Source: Ctenosaura bakeri
Taxonomy: Eukaryota; Chordata; Lepidosauria; Squamata; Iguanidae
DNA: 64,000 nucleotides
Reading direction: 5' to 3'
Assembly (NCBI GenBank): GCA_948474755.1
Contig: CAOLHI010001802.1
Span: 186,001-250,000 of the forward strand
Positions within the stretch are counted from its first letter, which is position 1; every line of letters starts with the position of its first letter. The notes beneath the pieces are model-generated. The model did not search any database, was not told the origin of the DNA, and saw nothing but the letters and a program-made list of their open reading frames with translations. A program made the translations under genes and the position numbers. This document shows, in pieces, positions 58,451 to 64,000 of this stretch.

Positions 58451-58984
58451 TGAAGATTATTGTCCTGAAATATTTTTATAAGCGTTTAAACTTCCAGAAG
58501 ACTTGGCTATGCTGCAGTGGACTAACATACCTACCCCACCATATTAAAAGAAAAATGGGGTAAGTGGGAAATCAGCCCCCCTTGATGCCCCCTTTTAAAC
58601 AGGCTATGTGATTGCTGGTGATATTTGAAGCAATTAAAGCATTCAAACATCATGATACAGTGACTTTCATCTTCATCTGAACTTAAGAGTTTGTATCCAC
58701 AGTCTATACAAAAAGGCTCTATCAGTCCTCTTGCTGACTGCCATGAGTCCAAATTATCCATCAGCCTCACTGTGTGGGTTATGGCAATTATACTATTAAA
58801 TTAGCAACAGAAAGGCCAACTTTTCTCCTGTGAACTATTTATTTGAATAATTTCTTATCTCGTTATTGCCATAACAGCTGGTTCTACCATTAGAAAGGGA
58901 TGAAGAAATTCCTTCAGCTGGCAGATGCTGACCAGGAATTTGTAGCATTGGTTAAGATGTTGGAAGACACAGTTGTGTGTATGT
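58451..58984. other. Unassigned DNA
   Basis: No recognised feature. Confidence 0.4.
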
Positions 58985-59430
58985 CATATAGCCCACTTTG
59001 CACCTCCTTCTCTCGGTTCCACCACTTTCACAAGCACAGTTGGTGGGGACCAAAAGAGGGCCTTCTCAGTGGCAGCCCCAACACTTTGGAACTCTCTTCC
59101 TAGGGATCAGAAAGGCCCCCTCCCTGCTGCCTTTCCCCTAGCAAGGAAAATCCTTTTTATTCCATCATGCTGTTAATATAGAAAGTTATTAAAGAACAAG
59201 TTAAAGGGTGGTATATTGTTTTAAATGGAACTGTTTTAAATTGTATTTTTAATCTTTGTAATTGCATTTAATCTTTTAACTAGAGATTTGAAGTGTCTTA
59301 ATACTGCGACTAGTTTTGTTCTGTTTTAATGTTCACTTTTTCTATGTTTTTCACTGTATTGCTCTTTTAAACTGTCCTGAGTCCTAATTTTAGGAGGAAG
59401 TCAGGATACAAACAAACATGAGGAAGAGGA
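58985..59430 (+). repeat. LINE 3' end (CR1/L2-like)
   Basis: 'agagggccttctcagtggca', 'gccccaacactttggaactc' and 'aaaggccccctccctgctgc' are remnants of the end of a LINE ORF2. They are followed by a T-rich 3' region and 'aggaagtcaggatacaaaca', the typical terminus. The element is 5' truncated and dead. Confidence 0.65.
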
Positions 59431-60572
59431 GAAGAAAGAACAAGAAGAAGCAGCTACACTATGGCCCACATGTGCAGTCCTGCTCCAAGGTCTGAATTTA
59501 AGGGTTAGCCACCATTTCAGTCAGCTTCTGTATGTGGAAAAGGAGGTGAGGACCGCCATCCTTTATCTTGCTTCAGGAAGTCATATGTCTTGGACCTGCC
59601 CTCGCAGGGAAGATGCCATCTGGGAGTGCCTTAGAAATATATGCCTTTATCTCACAGATTATAAAATATTTATGTGGTCCCAAATCAAATGTCTGTGATC
59701 TGTATACAATTTCTCATGCAAGAGCTGTCCCATTCTTTTTCATGCCAAGGGTGTTTCTGCACATGCAGGTAGGAGGCAAGTCCAACAGGGAATTGAATAC
59801 TAAACTGGGTTACACAACTGAAGCATAGATTGTCTGTGATATGTAGACAGCACAGATATATATCAGATTTTACACAGTTACAAAATCAACGTTCTTGATA
59901 ATGTGGCCCATGGGATATAGCTCCATATCACAATTACTAAATCCTTTGTAAGATTATTGATATATGTTAGGTTCTTACATAGCTTTGTGGAAGAAAGCCC
60001 ACACTGTGCACATTTACTTATGGAAAAAGAAGATGAATGTCAACCTCCAGGCAATGAACTCTGTGCTTTTTGTCATTCTGGACAGTCTCTAAAAGCAACT
60101 GCCTCGCTGATAAAGGGCTAGACTTCTTGCTGTATAACACAGAGAGATGAAACACTGGATTGCACAGCTTATGGTGAAGCTCATGAAATTCAGCTGTCAG
60201 GCTACTTGTGGGAAGACCGTAAGATTAGGGAACCATAAGATAAAATTCAATTATCTCTTGAGTTTCGGAAGATCTTTGCATTTAAATGGTTGCTGTAATA
60301 AGCAAACACTTATAGTGGTATTGTTCATTTAAAAAGCTACAGGGTTGAATCCAGGTTAAGTTAGGCATATTTACATCTGACTGAAATCAATGTGAATTTC
60401 AGTGGGAATTAAGTGTGATCAATAGTCTGAATCCAATATATAATTCTTAAATCACCTGCTGCAACATCTGTTGGTGTAAAACAATTGGACAATGAAACAC
60501 AGATAAGTCCAGTGCCCTGTTACTGAGGTTATATATAACTCTGTGAGTGGAGTAAAACCAAACACAGGAAGT
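59431..60572. other. Unassigned DNA upstream of the retroviral LTR
   Basis: A repeat scrap lies at about 60335-60435 ('gaatccaggttaagttaggc'). No gene was recognised. Confidence 0.4.
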
Positions 60573-60613
60573 CCTAGCCCCCTCCCATGTATTCTAGCCC
60601 CCTCCCATGTCTG
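60573..60613. repeat. Perfect 18-base direct repeat
   Basis: 'ctagccccctcccatgt' occurs twice, separated by four or five bases, directly left of the LTR. It may be local slippage, or part of a longer U3 if the LTR starts further left. Confidence 0.85.
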
Positions 60614-60777
60614 CCATGTCACATGACTACCTCACTATACTGTGGGTGGAAAAAACCAGCCGCCATTACATATTAGCAGGAGGTCACATACCACAAGGGG
60701 TCCCAGCCCCTTCCTCAACTGTGGCACTTCCTCATTGGTGGAAAATGTTGAAGTGGGAGTGTATGTTGCTACCTGCA

Positions 60778-60783
60778 TATAAA
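60778..60783 (+). promoter_or_regulatory. TATA box of the LTR
   Basis: TATAAA within 'tgcatataaagcctgg', about 95 bases before the poly(A) signal. This places transcription start near 60805. Confidence 0.75.
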
Positions 60784-60871
60784 GCCTGGTCAGGCCTCCA
60801 TGCTTTGTTGCGATCTGATCTCTTGATCGCCACCCAGCTGCAGCTGTTTGTATTTTTGTATTTTTGTACTG

Positions 60872-60877
60872 AATAAA
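60872..60877 (+). terminator. Poly(A) signal of the LTR
   Basis: AATAAA in 'gtactgaataaacctggcc', the expected position at the R/U5 border. Confidence 0.75.
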
Positions 60878-60980
60878 CCTGGCCTACGGGCCCAGCCTTT
60901 TGGACCAAGAAACGTCTTGTTCATTTGCCTGTTTCTCAGAAAAAGCTGGCTCTCCCTAGGGTGCTGGAGGTGACAGTTTT

Positions 60981-60998
60981 TGGCGCCCAACGTGGGGC
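60981..60998 (+). other. Primer-binding site for tRNA-Lys1,2
   Basis: TGGCGCCCAACGTGGGGC is the exact 18-base complement of the 3' end of tRNA-Lys1,2 as used by several betaretroviruses, some lentiviruses and foamy viruses. This identifies the preceding segment as a retroviral 5' LTR and fixes its orientation. Confidence 0.93.
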
Positions 60999-61227
60999 TC
61001 GTGAGAAGCGGGCAGGGGTGAGGAGCACCCAAATTAGTCCCTCTGCCCAGGGGAACAGACGGGAGGCCCCTCTGAAAACCGTCTGATTTTGGGGGCGGAC
61101 ATCGAATTTTTCATGTCAAGGCGCCAACGTCCCTTTGAGACGTGACGGGAATTTTCGCAGTACGCTCCCTGATCAGCGGCAACAGAGGTTCTACCTTCCT
61201 GATCCAAAAGGCTTTGGAATCTGAGTA

Positions 61228-61284
61228 GGGTGAGGTCTGGAACAATTGGACGCCTCTGGAACATGCCTCTGATTCACCTCACCC
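61228..61284 (+). other. Leader hairpin 1
   Basis: GGGTGAGGT (61228-61236) pairs perfectly with ACCTCACCC (61276-61284). Confidence 0.6.
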
Positions 61285-61309
61285 CCTGGTAAGCCTCCGA
61301 AATTGATTA

Positions 61310-61353
61310 GGGTGAGATCTGGAATTATCAGAAGCCTCTGATACATCTCACCC
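61310..61353 (+). other. Leader hairpin 2
   Basis: GGGTGAGAT (61310-61318) pairs perfectly with ATCTCACCC (61345-61353). An inner stem TATCAGA (61326-61332) and TCTGATA (61337-61343) closes a 4-base AGCC loop. Compared with hairpin 1, one G-C pair has become A-T on both sides. Confidence 0.65.
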
Positions 61354-61470
61354 TCTGGAAAAGTCCCAAAAACTTTTTTAAAGGGACCGCCCTAGATAGG
61401 TACCTTTGGGCTTGAAATTAGTTTTGAGAATTCTCTTGTTGCTCTGTGGCTGCGTGTGAATGGGGAGCTC

Positions 61471-64000
61471 CAACTGTCTGTTGATGAATTTGCGTTCTCT
61501 GTGTGTGTGTGTTGCGTTCATTTTGTGCCTGGAGTGAGAAATGTCTGTGCATTTGTGTTCCCTGTAGTTTTATTTTTTTAATTAGTGCCCTCAGTCCAAG
61601 GAATTCCCTGGGTGAGGGCAGGCATGGCTGCAACAGATTCTTGCAGCATGTCCCAGGGCTGCAGTCAGGCAGTTTGGCTGTTTGTCCTGAGATTCCTCGA
61701 GATTCCTCTGCCTGAGCTCCTGCCTTCATCTTCAAACTGATCCTTTTACATTTTGCGACTTTTATGGTTTTCCCCAGGGATAAAATCTGGTACTGGGATT
61801 GATTTACGAAATGTGTCTGTGCTGGGAGCGCCCAGCTTCTTGTAATCAATAGGAAAGGATATGGTATATTATGTTTATTGAACAGGGAATTTCTGCCTGC
61901 ATCTAATGCCCAGAAATTTGAATCAGATTCAATGAAATGTTAAGAATATATCTGTTCCTGTGATGTTCTTTTAGCCTGTTTCTCTATTTGCTAAACATTA
62001 ACAGGTTACATTACGTATTGGAATTGGGGTCTCTTTCTTTCTTGCACTTTCCCAAAGGGAATGAGGGGCGTTTTCCTTGCTCAGCACTTCTGCCAAGGGT
62101 TATCCAGCATGAAAAAAAAAACTCTTTTATATGGAAGAAAAGTGCTGGACTTGTGTTAAACATTCATCTGTGCAACATCTCTCGACTGCATCTCTCCTTT
62201 TCTTAAAAAAGACATATTTTATTTCAACAATTAAGTGTGTACTGCCCTTATGTTCTGATTTGTTTCATTTTTTTTAAGGAACTCTTTCATTCCATTTCCT
62301 GCCACTGAATTACAGCAGGAAGAACATAAATCTGTTGTTAATCTCTGCATTGTTTACGAAACATGTTTTCTTTAACCAGAAATTCCAGGCCAGCAAGATA
62401 GCCTTTTCTCTCTGTTGTCTCCTCCAAGGAGAACAAAGAAGGCGTGAATTTGTTCAAGATCAGCAATTGTGTGACTGAGAATGAGCCAGTTTTCATTTCT
62501 CTGCAGGAACTTGGGGATTTTCTTTGGGAGTGGTTTTGGGGTGATTTTTGTGCAAGCATATAATTTTTCTTTTTTTCCTCTTTATTTTCACAAATTGGCT
62601 CTTGCATTTGTAGCTCAGGAAGCCCAGAGTAGACTGGCCACTGAAGAAGAAGAACATGCCAATCCACCACATGTTAGCCAGCCAGAACAACATGTTAGCC
62701 ATAAGGATTGCAATAGGGAAGTTGCAGAAAAGGAAACTGTTCTTTTTCAAAATCTGTTCTTTCCCAAGTTTCTAGTCCTCAAGGAAACATTCAATTGTTA
62801 AGCTGCAGATCTCTTTTGCCTCTTGAGCATTTGCATAACAATGGGGCCAGACCATGACTCTTCAACAGCTCCCTTTTTTTAAAAAAAATCTCTTGGTTTG
62901 AGAAGGTGGGGGTCTTGAGGCAAACCTCTTTTTAAACTTCATCCAAAATTTAGTAATTGCTTTTGACATAAAAATTGCCAGTGTGAGAAGTAAAATATAT
63001 TTTAGTATTTGAGCTTTTGAAATACAATGGAGCCTTAAGCATAAATCTTAGAAACTGGCAGCTTGGAGCCGAGAAGACCTTGGAGCAAAGAGGAACCAGG
63101 CAGATAAAAAAAAAAATCAATAGTGAGACTGAATTACTTGCTCATGTGAACTTTACTAAGGCGAGGCTTGCTCCTTTTGTGACGGAAGGACTGTTTTCTC
63201 TAGAACGCAGAGGAAAACTGCAATATCTTTATTGAGCCTCAGCAGATAGGAATTTTTGGAAAGACTAGTTCAAAATGTAGTTTCTTGCTTTTGATTCTAA
63301 TTTGTGACCAGTTAATGTTTTCATACAGTGACATTTGTGGATGGATGCTATAGGTTGGATCAAGATCATGACTTTTTTAAGTCCTGTTAATTTCAGTGGT
63401 CTTCCTGTTAAATATGACAAAAGCTGGAATCTTTTTGATGTCTTATGCATTTATAAGTTCCCCTGTGGAAGTAATTAAACATTTTTGTCCTTAGAAACAC
63501 ATTATTTCAGTAAGCTAGAAACGTACATGGAAGAGATGACAGTACTCACATTGTGATTTCACTTTAGTGAATTGCTAAACACACCAGGAAATGGCTTTTG
63601 CTTCCAATTTTTCATCCCTTTGTAATAGCACCTTGCTTTACTACTCCTCTTTGCAGGAATTTTAACCAAGAATGGTTCTGCATAACTGTGAATACTCATG
63701 GCCCCTCTTTTTGTATCTTAAAGCATCTTGACTACACTTTGATACCAGAGGGGGGTGGAAACCCTCCTGGATAGGTTTCCTCCTGCTTTTATTACAGAAG
63801 ATTTTTCCTTTTGGATACTTGAAGAGGGTTAAGCCCCAAACCTGAAAACAACAACAACATCTTAAATGTATTTTTACTTCAATGTTTTTAATGTTCCAGA
63901 AACTTTTGCCTATGGACTGTGTATTTGAATTTGTAATGCTATCATTCAATTGCCTTCATTCAAGTTTTTGATTGCTGATGTATTTCTTTGTAATTGTTGT
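61471..64000. other. Unassigned DNA after the retroviral leader
   Basis: A retroviral gag, protease or polymerase was looked for on the + strand and not seen. The longest + frame (62481-62801, 106 codons) and the 143-codon minus frame (61418-61849) show no retroviral motif. (TG)n occurs at about 61498-61512. Either the provirus is internally deleted or decayed, or it is a nonautonomous element with a noncoding interior that continues beyond the window. Confidence 0.4.

Larger units (their letters stand above)
60617..60975 (+). mobile_element. 5' LTR of an endogenous retrovirus
   Basis: This segment of about 359 bp starts TGTCAC and ends GTGACA, a perfect 6-bp inverted terminal repeat. It contains TATAAA at 60778-60783 and, about 90 bp downstream, AATAAA at 60872-60877, so U3, R and U5 are arranged as in exogenous retroviruses. 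It is followed after five bases by a primer-binding site. It shares no sequence with the solo LTR family of this window. The left boundary is inferred from the inverted repeat. The matching 3' LTR, if any, lies beyond the window. Confidence 0.85.
60999..61470 (+). mobile_element. Retroviral leader with paired hairpins and splice donor
   Basis: The leader holds a palindromic GGCGCC (61120-61125) that could serve as a dimerisation loop. Two tandem units follow, each closed by a 9-bp stem (61228-61236 with 61276-61284; 61310-61318 with 61345-61353). Between them is a consensus donor CTG then GTAAGC (intron from 61289). A short ATGGGGAGC start at about 61460 opens only a couple of dozen codons, so no gag follows. 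The right boundary of viral sequence is unknown. Confidence 0.6.

Noticed and set aside
61418..61849. 143-codon minus-strand frame and the 106-codon + frame at 62481-62801 as retroviral genes
   Set aside because: The first is on the wrong strand for the LTR. Neither shows gag, protease, zinc-knuckle or reverse-transcriptase motifs. The lengths are within chance for this much sequence.

Overview
The window is noncoding, repeat-rich DNA from a reptile, almost certainly a squamate (lizard or snake). The strongest evidence is a pair of Sauria-type tRNA SINEs with the diagnostic tail 'aaccgcttagggagtgct' (8806-9020, 33684-33887) and 5S rRNA-derived SINEs (41988-42222, 58066-58270). Also present are MIR-core SINEs ending in 'cttgaaggcacacaacaac'-type tails, CR1/L2-like LINE ends and many DNA-transposon MITEs. 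No prokaryotic organisation is present, and no intact transposon or viral protein was found.

One host gene can be supported. A CpG island at about 19900-22190 contains, on the minus strand, a start codon in good context followed by a 37-codon signal-peptide-like reading frame. The frame ends at a consensus splice donor (coding 19944-20055, phase 1 intron). It looks like exon 1 of a secreted or membrane protein. The gene would run towards position 1 and leave the window inside a long first intron. I could not name it and found no second exon.

Region by region: 1-19900 would be intron 1 of that gene, with scattered SINEs, one solo LTR (11032-11621) and a pogo/Tigger-like MITE (14707-15206). 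19900-22190 is the CpG-island promoter, with a 178-bp near-perfect palindromic MITE inserted in its shoulder. 22200-60570 is intergenic or upstream DNA built from nested transposons. It holds three more solo LTRs of the same family (25331-26179, 34175-35075, 37296-38166), six more full or partial palindromic MITEs, three longer elements with the same GGCCCTTTC-type ends, and a MITE whose body has expanded into a minisatellite (39366-40071). 60617 to about 61470 is the 5' end of an endogenous retrovirus. It has an LTR with TATA box and poly(A) signal, an exact tRNA-Lys1,2 primer-binding site, and a leader with two tandem hairpins that show a compensatory base change. No gag frame follows in the remaining 2.5 kb.

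The most unusual signals are: (i) the retroviral leader hairpins; (ii) the palindromic MITE family, in which the two arms of each copy share the same copy-specific variants, implying that the arms evolve together; (iii) a solo LTR with target duplication nested inside an older Tigger-like MITE; and (iv) two copies of one DNA-transposon repeat, each carrying a different MITE at the same internal site. Boundaries of repeats were read by eye and may be off by several bases unless a target-site duplication is quoted.
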